A stretch of 64,000 nt of DNA from Sipunculus nudus (taxonomy: Eukaryota; Annelida; Sipuncula; Golfingiida; Sipunculidae). Under the pieces are notes generated by a model. That model was not told where the DNA came from. It saw nothing but the letters and a program-made list of their open reading frames with translations, and ran no database searches. Where the stretch lies: contig CM049317.1 in NCBI GenBank assembly GCA_026874595.1, positions 40,698,401 to 40,762,400 on the forward strand, read 5' to 3'. Shown here in pieces: positions 23,586 through 36,311 of this stretch; position 1 is the stretch's first letter, and each line of letters starts with the position of its first letter. A program made the position numbers and the translations under genes.

Positions 23586-24553
23586 AATTATGACCCTAAA
23601 ACAAGGCTGAGTGTAGTGGATACCTGACTAATAAGTCCTCTATTAAATTACATCGTTCTAGCGTTCTGCGTAGCGGAATTTCAAATAGGCCTACCGACAT
23701 TGCAGTATGTTACAGCGACAGAATTTGTTCGAAAGAATAGGTTTCTAATTTGGACAGAACCGTAGCCAAGGGGGTACCACAGGGGGCACGGTCCGCCACC
23801 CCGCCGACGTTGCATTCAACACAGATTATATGTCCAGGCACTAAATATATCTGCCATAGTGAAGATGATAGTATGAAAGTAATTTTCAGAATGTGAAATT
23901 GGTGATGTAACATCAATTCATTATTGTATTCTATTATTTGTAGCAAGTCATAGATAGGAAAAGGGGGATTCCTAAAGTTATAAGATAGGAAAAGGGGGAT
24001 TCCTAAAGTTATAAGAAAATTATAATGGATTAATTAATCAATCATGCATACCACACAAATTATTATTAAATAAATATATCTGCAAAATTTCAAACTTTTT
24101 TCACCATTCCCAATTTTCTGTGCGGGTCCTATTACAGGGATCTATTACTATTACTTTTATTATTACTCATAAATACATCTATTAGTATTATTTTAAGCAT
24201 TACAACATTATTTCATCTATTGGCTTCTGTTACTATTACTATTACTGTATAAAAACCGAATGTTCGCATACCTTTACCTAGCCCTAGAGTCTATAATATA
24301 CCCACCCACGTTCTGTGTGAATGAAACTAGTTTGTTCCTTATTTAAACTGTATTATAATTTTGGTTCTAAATAAAACATTTAAACTAAATGAATTGAAAT
24401 ATTTTATTATTAATGAACATTCTCTCGCAATTCATCTGTACATTTTAGCTTAGATCAGCAATATTTATTTTTCAGCAGGTGGACGATCAGAACAACATTA
24501 AACCAGTATGTACATTAAAAAGGTTCATTCTGCGGGCCTGTGTCTTTATTAAA
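23586..24553. other. Intergenic, no supported gene
   Basis: AT-rich with short TATTACTAT-type simple sequence near 24130-24250. No gene seen. Confidence 0.45.
23953..24014. repeat. 31-bp tandem duplication
   Basis: Two exact adjacent copies of a 31-base unit starting GATAGGAAAAGGGGGATTCC. Confidence 0.9.
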
Positions 24554-24751
24554 GCGGATCCAGGGAAAGCGTCCAGGGGGTCCGGACCCCCCCCCTTTTT
24601 TTTTAGCCGCCGCAACCTTTTTTAAGGGTTTCAGACCAATTATGCGGCTTGGACCCCGCCTCCTTTTCCGGACCTGGTGACCTTATTTCAGGGTTTTCAT
24701 TACTCATCCTGGGTTGGACCCCTCCTTTCCTCAATCCTGGGTCCGCCCCTG
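24554..24751. mobile_element. hAT-like MITE, ~200 bp, degenerate left end
   Basis: The right end reads, in reverse complement, CAGGGGCGGACCCAGGATT, the style of hAT nonautonomous termini. The left end has CGGATCCAGGG then GGGGGTCCGGACC, an inverted partner that has lost its first bases. The interior is C/T-rich with more GGACC/GGTCC pairs. No clear TSD was found. Confidence 0.55.
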
Positions 24752-25127
24752 AAAGTCCAATATTCTGCCTGTGCATCTCCTAATCTTGGGATTATATGTT
24801 TTTACTTATAGAAAACACAATGGTTCAATGCACACATAATCCCTCTGGCATGTAATTTCAAGCCATATTCCCGATCATTTTAAAGCCATGCACTTTTACT
24901 GCAATAATGGTTAAGTAAAAACATGGCCTTACTCTGTCTTTGGCACCGCTAATTAAGTCATCAGAGGCTATAACTTTTATACAATAAAGCCGTGAACAGC
25001 TGCAGCAGTATCAGTGACAAGACTCAGGTGACAATAACTTGCCTAACATACTATGTAAATTGGCCAAGAACTGCACCAATATTTACTGACCAAGCCTAGA
25101 CAATATTACCCATCACGTTAAGCCAAC
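24752..25127. other. Flank of the satellite, no supported gene
   Basis: No coding region seen. The sequence shares no obvious motif with the satellite unit until about 25128. Confidence 0.45.
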
Positions 25128-28100
25128 ACCTTGCGCCCTGTGCCCAATAGACCACTGGCATGAACTGATCACATTACACCATGAGCCCCAGGCCCACTAG
25201 GGCTTGTAAGTAAGCATCTGGCATGAACTGATCACATTACACCTTGCGCCCTGTGCCCACTAGACCATGCATGTAAGCATCTGGCATGAACTGATCACAT
25301 TACACCTTGCGCCCTGTGCCCACTAGACCATGCATGTAAGCATCTGGCATGAACTGATCACATTACACCTTGCGCCCTGTGCCCACTAGACCATGCATGT
25401 AAGCATCTGGCATGAACTGATCACATTACACCTTGCGCCCTGTGCCCACTAGACCATGCATGTAAGCATCTGGCATGAACTGATCACATTACACCATGAG
25501 CCCCAGGCCCACTAGGGCTTGTAAGTAAGCATCTGGCATGAACTGATCACATTACACCTTGCGCCCTGTGCCCACTAGACCATGCATGTAAGCATCTGGC
25601 ATGAACTGATCACATTACACCTTGCGCCCTGTGCCCACTAGACCATGCATGTAAGCATCTGGCATGAACTGATCACATTACACCTTGCGCCCTGTGCCCA
25701 CTAGACCATGCATGTAAGCATCTGGCATGAACTGATCACATTACACCTTGCGCCCTGTGCCCACTAGACCATGCATGTAAGCATCTGGCATGAACTGATC
25801 ACATTACACCTTGCGCCCTGTGCCCACTAGACCATGCATGTAAGCATCTGGCATGAACTGATCACATTACACCTTGCGCCCTGTGCCCACTAGACCATGC
25901 ATGTAAGCATCTGGCATGAACTGATCACATTACACCTTGCGCCCTGTGCCCACTAGACCATGCATGTAAGCATCTGGCATGAACTGATCACATTACACCT
26001 TGCGCCCTGTGCCCACTAGACCATGCATGTAAGCATCTGGCATGAACTGATCACATTACACCTTGCGCCCTGTGCCCACTAGACCATGCATGTAAGCATC
26101 TGGCATGAACTGATCACATTACACCTTGCGCCCTGTGCCCACTAGACCATGCATGTAAGCATCTGGCATGAACTGATCACATTACACCTTGCGCCCTGTG
26201 CCCACTAGACCATGCATGTAAGCATCTGGCATGAACTGATCACATTACACCTTGCGCCCTGTGCCCACTAGACCATGCATGTAAGCATCTGGCATGAACT
26301 GATCACATTACACCTTGCGCCCTGTGCCCACTAGACCATGCATGTAAGCATCTGGCATGAACTGATCACATTACACCTTGCGCCCTGTGCCCACTAGACC
26401 ATGCATGTAAGCATCTGGCATGAACTGATCACATTACACCTTGCGCCCTGTGCCCACTAGACCATGCATGTAAGCATCTGGCATGAACTGATCACATTAC
26501 ACCTTGCGCCCACTAGACCATGCATGTAAGCATCTGGCATGAACTGATCACATTACACCTTGCGCCCTGTGCCCACTAGACCATGCATGTAAGCATCTGG
26601 CATGAACTGATCACATTACACCTTGCGCCCTGTGCCCACTAGACCATGCATGTAAGCATCTGGCATGAACTGATCACATTACACCTTGCGCCCTGTGCCC
26701 ACTAGACCATGCATGTAAGCATCTGGCATGAACTGATCACATTACACCTTGCGCCCTGTGCCCACTAGACCATGCATGTAAGCATCTGGCATGAACTGAT
26801 CACATTACACCTTGCGCCCTGTGCCCACTAGACCATGCATGTAAGCATCTGGCATGAACTGATCACATTACACCTTGCGCCCTGTGCCCACTAGACCATG
26901 CATGTAAGCATCTGGCATGAACTGATCACATTACACCTTGCGCCCTGTGCCCACTAGACCATGCATGTAAGCATCTGGCATGAACTGATCACATTACACC
27001 TTGCGCCCTGTGCCCACTAGACCATGCATGTAAGCATCTGGCATGAACTGATCACATTACACCTTGCGCCCACTAGACCATGCATGTAAGCATCTGGCAT
27101 GAACTGATCACATTACACCTTGCGCCCTGTGCCCACTAGACCATGCATGTAAGCATCTGGCATGAACTGATCACATTACACCTTGCGCCCTGTGCCCACT
27201 AGACCATGCATGTAAGCATCTGGCATGAACTGATCACATTACACCTTGCGCCCTGTGCCCACTAGACCATGCATGTAAGCATCTGGCATGAACTGATCAC
27301 ATTACACCTTGCGCCCTGTGCCCACTAGACCATGCATGTAAGCATCTGGCATGAACTGATCACATTACACCTTGCGCCCTGTGCCCACTAGACCATGCAT
27401 GTAAGCATCTGGCATGAACTGATCACATTACACCTTGCGCCCTGTGCCCACTAGACCATGCATGTAAGCATCTGGCATGAACTGATCACATTACACCTTG
27501 CGCCCTGTGCCCACTAGACCATGCATGTAAGCATCTGGCATGAACTGATCACATTACACCTTGCGCCCTGTGCCCACTAGACCATGCATGTAAGCATCTG
27601 GCATGAACTGATCACATTACACCTTGCGCCCTGTGCCCACTAGACCATGCATGTAAGCATCTGGCATGAACTGATCACATTACACCTTGCGCCCTGTGCC
27701 CACTAGACCATGCATGTAAGCATCTGGCATGAACTGATCACATTACACCTTGCGCCCTGTGCCCACTAGACCATGCATGTAAGCATCTGGCATGAACTGA
27801 TCACATTACACCTTGCGCCCTGTGCCCACTAGACCATGCATGTAAGCATCTGGCATGAACTGATCACATTACACCTTGCGCCCTGTGCCCACTAGACCAT
27901 GCATGTAAGCATCTGGCATGAACTGATCACATTACACCTTGCGCCCTGTGCCCACTAGACCATGCATGTAAGCATCTGGCATGAACTGATCACATTACAC
28001 CTTGCGCCCTGTGCCCACTAGACCATGCATGTAAGCATCTGGCATGAACTGATCACATTACACCTTGCGCCCTGTGCCCACTAGACCATGCATGTAAGCA

Positions 28101-31100
28101 TCTGGCATGAACTGATCACATTACACCTTGCGCCCTGTGCCCACTAGACCATGCATGTAAGCATCTGGCATGAACTGATCACATTACACCTTGCGCCCTG
28201 TGCCCACTAGACCATGCATGTAAGCATCTGGCATGAACTGATCACATTACACCTTGCGCCCTGTGCCCACTAGACCATGCATGTAAGCATCTGGCATGAA
28301 CTGATCACATTACACCTTGCGCCCTGTGCCCACTAGACCATGCATGTAAGCATCTGGCATGAACTGATCACATTACACCTTGCGCCCTGTGCCCACTAGA
28401 CCATGCATGTAAGCATCTGGCATGAACTGATCACATTACACCTTGCGCCCTGTGCCCACTAGACCATGCATGTAAGCATCTGGCATGAACTGATCACATT
28501 ACACCTTGCGCCCTGTGCCCACTAGACCATGCATGTAAGCATCTGGCATGAACTGATCACATTACACCTTGCGCCCTGTGCCCACTAGACCATGCATGTA
28601 AGCATCTGGCATGAACTGATCACATTACACCTTGCGCCCTGTGCCCACTAGACCATGCATGTAAGCATCTGGCATGAACTGATCACATTACACCTTGCGC
28701 CCTGTGCCCACTAGACCATGCATGTAAGCATCTGGCATGAACTGATCACATTACACCTTGCGCCCTGTGCCCACTAGACCATGCATGTAAGCATCTGGCA
28801 TGAACTGATCACATTACACCTTGCGCCCTGTGCCCACTAGACCATGCATGTAAGCATCTGGCATGAACTGATCACATTACACCTTGGGCCCTGTGCCCAC
28901 TAGACCATGCATGTAAGCATCTGGCATGAACTGATCACATTACACCTTGCGCCCTGTGCCCACTAGACCATGCATGTAAGCATCTGGCATGAACTGATCA
29001 CATTACACCTTGCGCCCTGTGCCCACTAGACCATGCATGTAAGCATCTGGCATGAACTGATCACATTACACCTTGCGCCCTGTGCCCACTAGACCATGCA
29101 TGTAAGCATCTGGCATGAACTGATCACATTACACCTTGCGCCCTGTGCCCACTAGACCATGCATGTAAGCATCTGGCATGAACTGATCACATTACACCTT
29201 GCGCCCTGTGCCCACTAGACCATGCATGTAAGCATCTGGCATGAACTGATCACATTACACCTTGCGCCCTGTGCCCACTAGACCATGCATGTAAGCATCT
29301 GGCATGAACTGATCACATTACACCTTGGGCCCTGTGCCCACTAGACCATGCATGTAAGCATCTGGCATGAACTGATCACATTACACCTTGCGCCCTGTGC
29401 CCACTAGACCATGCATGTAAGCATCTGGCATGAACTGATCACATTACACCTTGCGCCCTGTGCCCACTAGACCATGCATGTAAGCATCTGGCATGAACTG
29501 ATCACATTACACCTTGCGCCCTGTGCCCACTAGACCATGCATGTAAGCATCTGGCATGAACTGATCACATTACACCTTGCGCCCACTAGACCATGCATGT
29601 AAGCATCTGGCATGAACTGATCACATTACACCTTGCGCCCTGTGCCCACTAGACCATGCATGTAAGCATCTGGCATGAACTGATCACATTACACCTTGCG
29701 CCCTGTGCCCACTAGACCATGCATGTAAGCATCTGGCATGAACTGATCACATTACACCTTGCGCCCTGTGCCCACTAGACCATGCATGTAAGCATCTGGC
29801 ATGAACTGATCACATTACACCTTGCGCCCTGTGCCCACTAGACCATGCATGTAAGCATCTGGCATGAACTGATCACATTACACCTTGCGCCCTGTGCCCA
29901 CTAGACCATGCATGTAAGCATCTGGCATGAACTGATCACATTACACCTTGCGCCCTGTGCCCACTAGACCATGCATGTAAGCATCTGGCATGAACTGATC
30001 ACATTACACCTTGCGCCCTGTGCCCACTAGACCATGCATGTAAGCATCTGGCATGAACTGATCACATTACACCTTGCGCCCTGTGCCCACTAGACCATGC
30101 ATGTAAGCATCTGGCATGAACTGATCACATTACACCTTGCGCCCTGTGCCCACTAGACCATGCATGTAAGCATCTGGCATGAACTGATCACATTACACCT
30201 TGCGCCCTGTGCCCACTAGACCATGCATGTAAGCATCTGGCATGAACTGATCACATTACACCTTGCGCCCACTAGACCATGCATGTAAGCATCTGGCATG
30301 AACTGATCACATTACACCTTGCGCCCTGTGCCCACTAGACCATGCATGTAAGCATCTGGCATGAACTGATCACATTACACCTTGCGCCCACTAGACCATG
30401 CATGTAAGCATCTGGCATGAACTGATCACATTACACCTTGCGCCCTGTGCCCACTAGACCATGCATGTAAGCATCTGGCATGAACTGATCACATTACACC
30501 TTGCGCCCTGTGCCCACTAGACCATGCATGTAAGCATCTGGCATGAACTGATCACATTACACCTTGCGCCCTGTGCCCACTAGACCATGCATGTAAGCAT
30601 CTGGCATGAACTGATCACATTACACCTTGCGCCCTGTGCCCACTAGACCATGCATGTAAGCATCTGGCATGAACTGATCACATTACACCTTGCGCCCTGT
30701 GCCCACTAGACCATGCATGTAAGCATCTGGCATGAACTGATCACATTACACCTTGCGCCCTGTGCCCACTAGACCATGCATGTAAGCATCTGGCATGAAC
30801 TGATCACATTACACCTTGCGCCCTGTGCCCACTAGACCATGCATGTAAGCATCTGGCATGAACTGATCACATTACACCTTGCGCCCTGTGCCCACTAGAC
30901 CATGCATGTAAGCATCTGGCATGAACTGATCACATTACACCTTGCGCCCTGTGCCCACTAGACCATGCATGTAAGCATCTGGCATGAACTGATCACATTA
31001 CACCTTGCGCCCTGTGCCCACTAGACCATGCATGTAAGCATCTGGCATGAACTGATCACATTACACCTTGCGCCCTGTGCCCACTAGACCATGCATGTAA

Positions 31101-32025
31101 GCATCTGGCATGAACTGATCACATTACACCTTGCGCCCTGTGCCCACTAGACCATGCATGTAAGCATCTGGCATGAACTGATCACATTACACCTTGCGCC
31201 CTGTGCCCACTAGACCATGCATGTAAGCATCTGGCATGAACTGATCACATTACACCTTGCGCCCTGTGCCCACTAGACCATGCATGTAAGCATCTGGCAT
31301 GAACTGATCACATTACACCTTGCGCCCTGTGCCCACTAGACCATGCATGTAAGCATCTGGCATGAACTGATCACATTACACCTTGCGCCCTGTGCCCACT
31401 AGACCATGCATGTAAGCATCTGGCATGAACTGATCACATTACACCTTGCGCCCTGTGCCCACTAGACCATGCATGTAAGCATCTGGCATGAACTGATCAC
31501 ATTACACCTTGCGCCCTGTGCCCACTAGACCATGCATGTAAGCATCTGGCATGAACTGATCACATTACACCTTGCGCCCTGTGCCCACTAGACCATGCAT
31601 GTAAGCATCTGGCATGAACTGATCACATTACACCTTGCGCCCTGTGCCCACTAGACCATGCATGTAAGCATCTGGCATGAACTGATCACATTACACCTTG
31701 CGCCCTGTGCCCACTAGACCATGCATGTAAGCATCTGGCATGAACTGATCACATTACACCTTGCGCCCTGTGCCCACTAGACCATGCATGTAAGCATCTG
31801 GCATGAACTGATCACATTACACCTTGCGCCCTGTGCCCACTAGACCATGCATGTAAGCATCTGGCATGAACTGATCACATTACACCTTGCGCCCTGTGCC
31901 CACTAGACCATGCATGTAAGCATCTGGCATGAACTGATCACATTACACCTTGCGCCCTGTGCCCACTAGACCATGCATGTAAGCATCTGGCATGAACTGA
32001 TCACATTACACCTTGCGCCCTGTGC
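25128..32025. repeat. 63-bp satellite array, ~110 copies
   Basis: A 63-base unit containing GCATCTGGCATGAACTGATC, ACACCTTGCGCC and CTAGACCATGCATGTAAG repeats head to tail for about 6.9 kb. Most units look identical. Variants are a 56-base unit lacking CTGTGCC (near 26510, 27070, 29580, 30270 and 30390), a G-for-C change (TTGGGCC near 28885 and 29327), and a type-B unit (CCATGAGCCCCAGGCCC) at about 25179 and 25494. The first unit is internally shortened and the last stops after TGTGC. All frames contain stops, so it is noncoding. The homogeneity implies recent expansion or gene conversion; true length may differ if the assembly collapsed. Confidence 0.97.
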
Positions 32026-33607
32026 TGTCCATCCCTAAGCAGTTTCAGCAAATTGTTGTAAGAGAGAAGTAATAGCTATTTTTCTATATTAAGTGGTCCT
32101 ATTACTTTTACTGTTACAAGCTAAACTAGCTTTCTTTTCTATAACTATAACTTCAAAAACTTGTAATTTTTTTTATATTAGTACATATTATTATTAATAC
32201 CCCATACCTGATTCATATATATGTGTGTGTGTGCACCGTTTACCCAGCAGGGAATACGTCTCTAGATATCAATCCAGCACCCCCTCTTAATCATAGCTAC
32301 CCAAATGTTGGGTAGCTTTTTACGTTCAATGACCATATTTTCGAAGACGCATGTACCGGTAATTCTAGTGTGAACTGAAATGAAAATGTTGTAAATGACA
32401 TTCAACATTCCCTCAAGCTAAAAAACTGTTTTAAGAACGAAATATAGCTTCATATAAGGCACGGAAACACGCGATAAAACAAACCTGTGTAATAAGGGTA
32501 TGTTGGTATTATTGATAAGGATATGTTTGTGTTTGTTGTAGATGGCAACGATATAAAAATTGAAAAATACCACGAAGCACACGTAACACGCCATTTATAG
32601 GAAATGTGCCTGTGAGTATAGTGTATATCATGACGTGGAACAATGTATAGAATTTACTTTAACGCCACATAACTTCGATATATGTATACAGATGCTTTGT
32701 GGACAGTCCCCGTGTAGTCAGTCAGAGTGGTGGCTATCAGATCGCCTAAATAATTGCTGTATATAGCTCGTGAAATCAGAATTTGTTATTTAATTAACCC
32801 AAACTATTACATTCATTAAATACGTATTGAAAGTATATATTTATATTGACTGGTTGATGTATGTCCTATAGTTGTATTGACTATCATACATGTAATGATG
32901 TAGCAGTTTTGTATTCTCTGGTCACCATTCTATAACTATACCATAACCATACCATAACTATACCATCACTATACCATAACTATAATGGAAATAAATAAGC
33001 AGCAGCAGTTTGATTGACAATTAAAAAGTAAGAATTAAAAGTAACTAGGAATAAAATGGTTGATATTCCAAGAGATTTTACAAAACAAGATTGCAAGGAG
33101 GTTAATGCACGGTTTTGGTCATAATGAATGTCAGGTGGGTTGCGGTTGTACCTGGTAAAGTACCGACATGTTTGATCAATACTAGTATATGTTTTTAGTT
33201 TACCTTGTTTGCCAACAGAAACAGATGGGTTATGCTGATTATTCATTATAGTTAAAGTGCAAATGGGGACTACGCAGCGTATTACTGACATTTTAAAATG
33301 TGGATGATTATCTTTATACACTGTATTATAATGCCCAATCAATTAAAAAAATGCTTTGTAAATGTAAATAATAAAAGCATGCATTTGCAGTTTTATCGTG
33401 AAACGCAGAATAAATTGCTAAGGTGCAACCGTTTTTTTTTGTTGAAATATTAAATTTGAAATAGTGGCAGGCCCGCGCTCTCATTTTAAGACAATATCGA
33501 TCATACAGGTAACTGCAGGTTTGATTTTACCACGAAAAGGATAAGTTTACCATTACGGATTACCTTTAACATCCAAAGTTTTTCCATACTTCATCGCATT
33601 AAATATG
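32026..33607. other. Intergenic, no supported gene
   Basis: AT-rich. Contains a small minisatellite of CATAACTATAC-type units (about 32928-32983) and a short GT run near 32221. A 120-codon minus ORF (32980-33342) shows no recognisable feature. Confidence 0.45.
32928..32983. repeat. Short ACTATACCATA minisatellite
   Basis: About five imperfect units of 11-12 bases built on ATAACTATACCAT. Confidence 0.8.
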
Positions 33608-34255
33608 CCTTTTTGTGAGTATTCTGGCCGACGCCGTACGTGACATGTTACTTTATTACGAAGATTTGAAAAGTGTTATACCTTCGCAGCATATGAGCAA
33701 ACTTTCGGGTCGTTAACTACATCTTGACAGGCGTAATGGCGGTCGTTAACCACATGTAGACAGGCGTAATGCGGTCGTTCACCGCATGTAGACAGGCGTA
33801 ATGGTGGTCGTTCACCACATGTAGACAGGCGTAATGGCGGTCGTTCACCACATGTAGACAGGCGTAATGGCGGTCGATCACCACATATAGACAGGCGTAA
33901 TGGCGGTCGTTAACCGCATGTAGACAGCGTAATGGCGGTCGTTCACCGCATGTAGACAGGCGCAATGGCGGTCGTTTACCACATTAGACATGCGTAATGG
34001 CGGTCGTTCACAACATGTAGACATGCGTAATGGCGGTCGTTAACCACATGTAGACAGACGTAATGGCGGTCGTTCACCGCATGCAGGCAGGCGTAATGGC
34101 GGTCGTTCACCACAAGTAGACAGGCGTAATGGCGGTCGTTAACCACATGTAGACAGACGTAATGGCGGTCGTTCACCACATGTAGACGGGCGTAATGGCG
34201 GTCGTTTGGCTTGCGATAAAGGTTTGTGTATGCTTGTGTAATTTATGGTAATTTA
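33608..34255. repeat. 33-bp minisatellite block, copy 1
   Basis: A unique lead (GTGAGTATTCTGGCC, GACGCCGTACGTGACATG) is followed by about 15 units of 33 bases (GGCGTAATGGCGGTCGTTCA, then CCACATGTAGACA) from about 33717 to 34200, then a tail with TTTGGCTTGCGATAAAGG. Units vary at TTAACC/TTCACC/ATCACC. One unit near 33924 lacks a base. Read on the minus strand the 33-base period gives an 11-residue periodic peptide, but no start, domain or partner supports a real protein. Confidence 0.9.
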
Positions 34256-34645
34256 TGCCTTTTTTGTGAGTATTCTGGCCGACGCCGTACGTGACATGAT
34301 ACTTTATTACGAAGATTTGAAAAGTGTTATACCTTCGCAGCCTGTGAGCAAACTTTCGGGTCGTTAACCACATCTTGACAGGCGTAATGGCGGTCGTTAA
34401 CCACATGTAGACAGGCGTAATGCGGTCGTTCACCGCATGTAGACAGGCGTAATGGTGGTCGTTCACCACATGTAGACAGGCGTAATGGCGGTCGATCACC
34501 ACATATAGACAGGCGTAATGGCGGTCGTTAACCACATGTAGACAGACGTAATGGCGGTCGTTCACCACATGTAGACGGGCGTAATGGCGGTCGTTTGGCT
34601 TGCGATAAAGGTTTGTGTATGCTGTGTGTAATTTATGGTTACTCA
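34256..34645. repeat. 33-bp minisatellite block, copy 2 (shorter)
   Basis: The same lead and tail recur directly after copy 1, with only about 7 units between. Lead and tail match copy 1 at nearly every base, so the whole block was tandemly duplicated and then changed in unit number, or misaligned repeats recombined. Confidence 0.88.
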
Positions 34646-35254
34646 TGTTTTAATATACCGCTCCAGACATATTATTGTCTGTCCCGTGCCGTGTCATATT
34701 CCTTATTTCAGTTACCTTCACATGCCGAGGCGATGCTTATTTTACACGCTTCGATGACTTTTAGGATACAACGATATGAAAAAGGTAGTGTTTGCACTGA
34801 CGGCTGTAATCGTTAGCAACGCTAAAGTATCAATGTATCAAACTGATACGCCATTTGTTTGCCTGTAGCTTTGACAAAAAACTAGACCCGTGTTCACATC
34901 AAACTTTTGTTGTCAGCATAATGCCAATGTTTATATCCGGAATGGCCAGGGACAGAACGATATGAAATTCCGTGAAAACTATATATGAAGCCAACTTTTG
35001 ACACAGAACACAGAATGGAAATAGTTTTCTCAAAATTCTCTAAAGCTGATTCTTATACAAACAGTAACTTGTATGCCCCCACGTTTTGTTTCACAACGTA
35101 TTAAAATATATAATTTTTAAAAAGGGTTCTCACATTCATTGTTTCAAAATGCCCATGTAAGCACTGGGTCAGTAAATTTAATTTTTTGCTTTGAAATGCT
35201 TGGACAGCATATTCCTCCAGCATGACAAAAGATCCATGACCTTAATATCAAATT
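34646..35254. other. Intergenic, no supported gene
   Basis: No coding or repeat structure recognised. Confidence 0.45.
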
Positions 35255-36311
35255 ACACTAAAAAAACAGATTGGTTGAATCAACCAAAAAATTGGTTGAA
35301 TCCAACCAATTTAATTGGTCAAAATATGTCCAAACAATTTATTGTTTAAAACGACCAATTTATTTTGGTCGTAATCAAACAACAGGTATTGGTCAAATCA
35401 ACCTATATATTAGTCAGAGCAACCAACACAGCTGATCATTTAAACCAACAAAATTGGTTAGTTTGACCAAAATAATTTGGTTATTCTCAACGAATGTACT
35501 TTGGTTGAGGTCAACCAAAACAAATTGTGTAAATCGGATAATAAATTGGTCACATGAACCAATTCAAATTGGTCAGACTAATGGACACATTTATGTATGC
35601 ACTGCTACTTTCAGTCCCCTTTTCAGTTGTTTTATTTTTCAGATTGATTGGGAGTCTCCTTGTCAGTCATTCTTCAGTCTCGGGTTGCCCTGGTGTTGGT
35701 TTCAAGAGGAAACACACATTCCGCACGGTCTTGGACTCCAACCCGTGACCGCTCGCATACAAGTCAGACGTTTTGCCCCTCAGCCAGTGAAGCTTGCATC
35801 TCTTGTGTCTGATTTGGAGCACTTTTATGTCCGATGTTAAAACTTGACAAATTGGTTTGGTCAGTGTTTGACCAATCAGTTGGTAAAATAACCAAAATGT
35901 TGATAAAATCAACCAATGTTTAACCCAACCAAGAAAACTGGTTAAATATATTCAACCGAACGGTCGACCGATCAAAATTGGTCTAAATGACCAATGAGTT
36001 TGGTTACAAGTTGGTTGAAATTGCCAATGTTTTGGTTAAATCAACCAATATCATCTCAGTCAACCAAATTGGTCATATATTTGTGCTTAAGTAACCAATA
36101 TTTTGGTTATCAAATGACGTGTATATTGGTTAAACCTACATACAGTATTTTTATTCTGTTAACCAATAAAAATTGGACAAAACAACCAACTGGTTTGTTT
36201 AGAACTTTGACAATGCATTGGTCAAGATAAACAATATCTTGGTTAAAATAACCAAAACTGGCTTAACCAATTAAATTGGTTATATATTTAACCAATCTGT
36301 TTTTTGAGTGT
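35255..36311. mobile_element. Foldback-like transposon with TTGGT/ACCAA arms
   Basis: The ends are inverted repeats: ACACTAAAAAAACAGATTGG at left and the complement of ACACTCAAAAAACAGATTGG at right. TA lies on both sides if the element is read as CACT...AGTG. Both arms (about 330 and 440 bases) consist of closely spaced TTGGT, GGTTNN and ACCAA motifs, many pairing locally as small hairpins. The centre (about 35585-35850) is free of them and contains tRNA-like promoter boxes. No transposase ORF exists. The structure resembles foldback elements; the superfamily is unassigned (CACTA/Chapaev-type ends are one possibility). Confidence 0.75.
35733..35793 (-). promoter_or_regulatory. Pol III A and B box, tRNA-like core
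   Basis: On the minus strand TGGCTGAGGGGC (35786-35775) fits the A box, and GGGTTGGAGTCC (35744-35733) differs at one position from the B-box consensus. About 30 bases separate them, with CTTGTAT in the anticodon-loop position. Stems pair badly, so it is tRNA-derived rather than a tRNA. Confidence 0.55.

Noticed and set aside
25128-32025. CRISPR-like regular repeats
   Set aside because: Units are contiguous 63-base repeats without unique spacers, in a eukaryotic setting with no cas-like genes.
34173-34646. 157-codon minus-strand ORF with 11-residue repeats
   Set aside because: Produced by the 33-bp minisatellite period; no domain, signal or stable length between the two copies. Kept only as a finding to check.
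35454-35840. 128-codon ORF in the foldback element
   Set aside because: Half is translated TTGGT/ACCAA arm sequence and half antisense to a tRNA-like core; no transposase motif.
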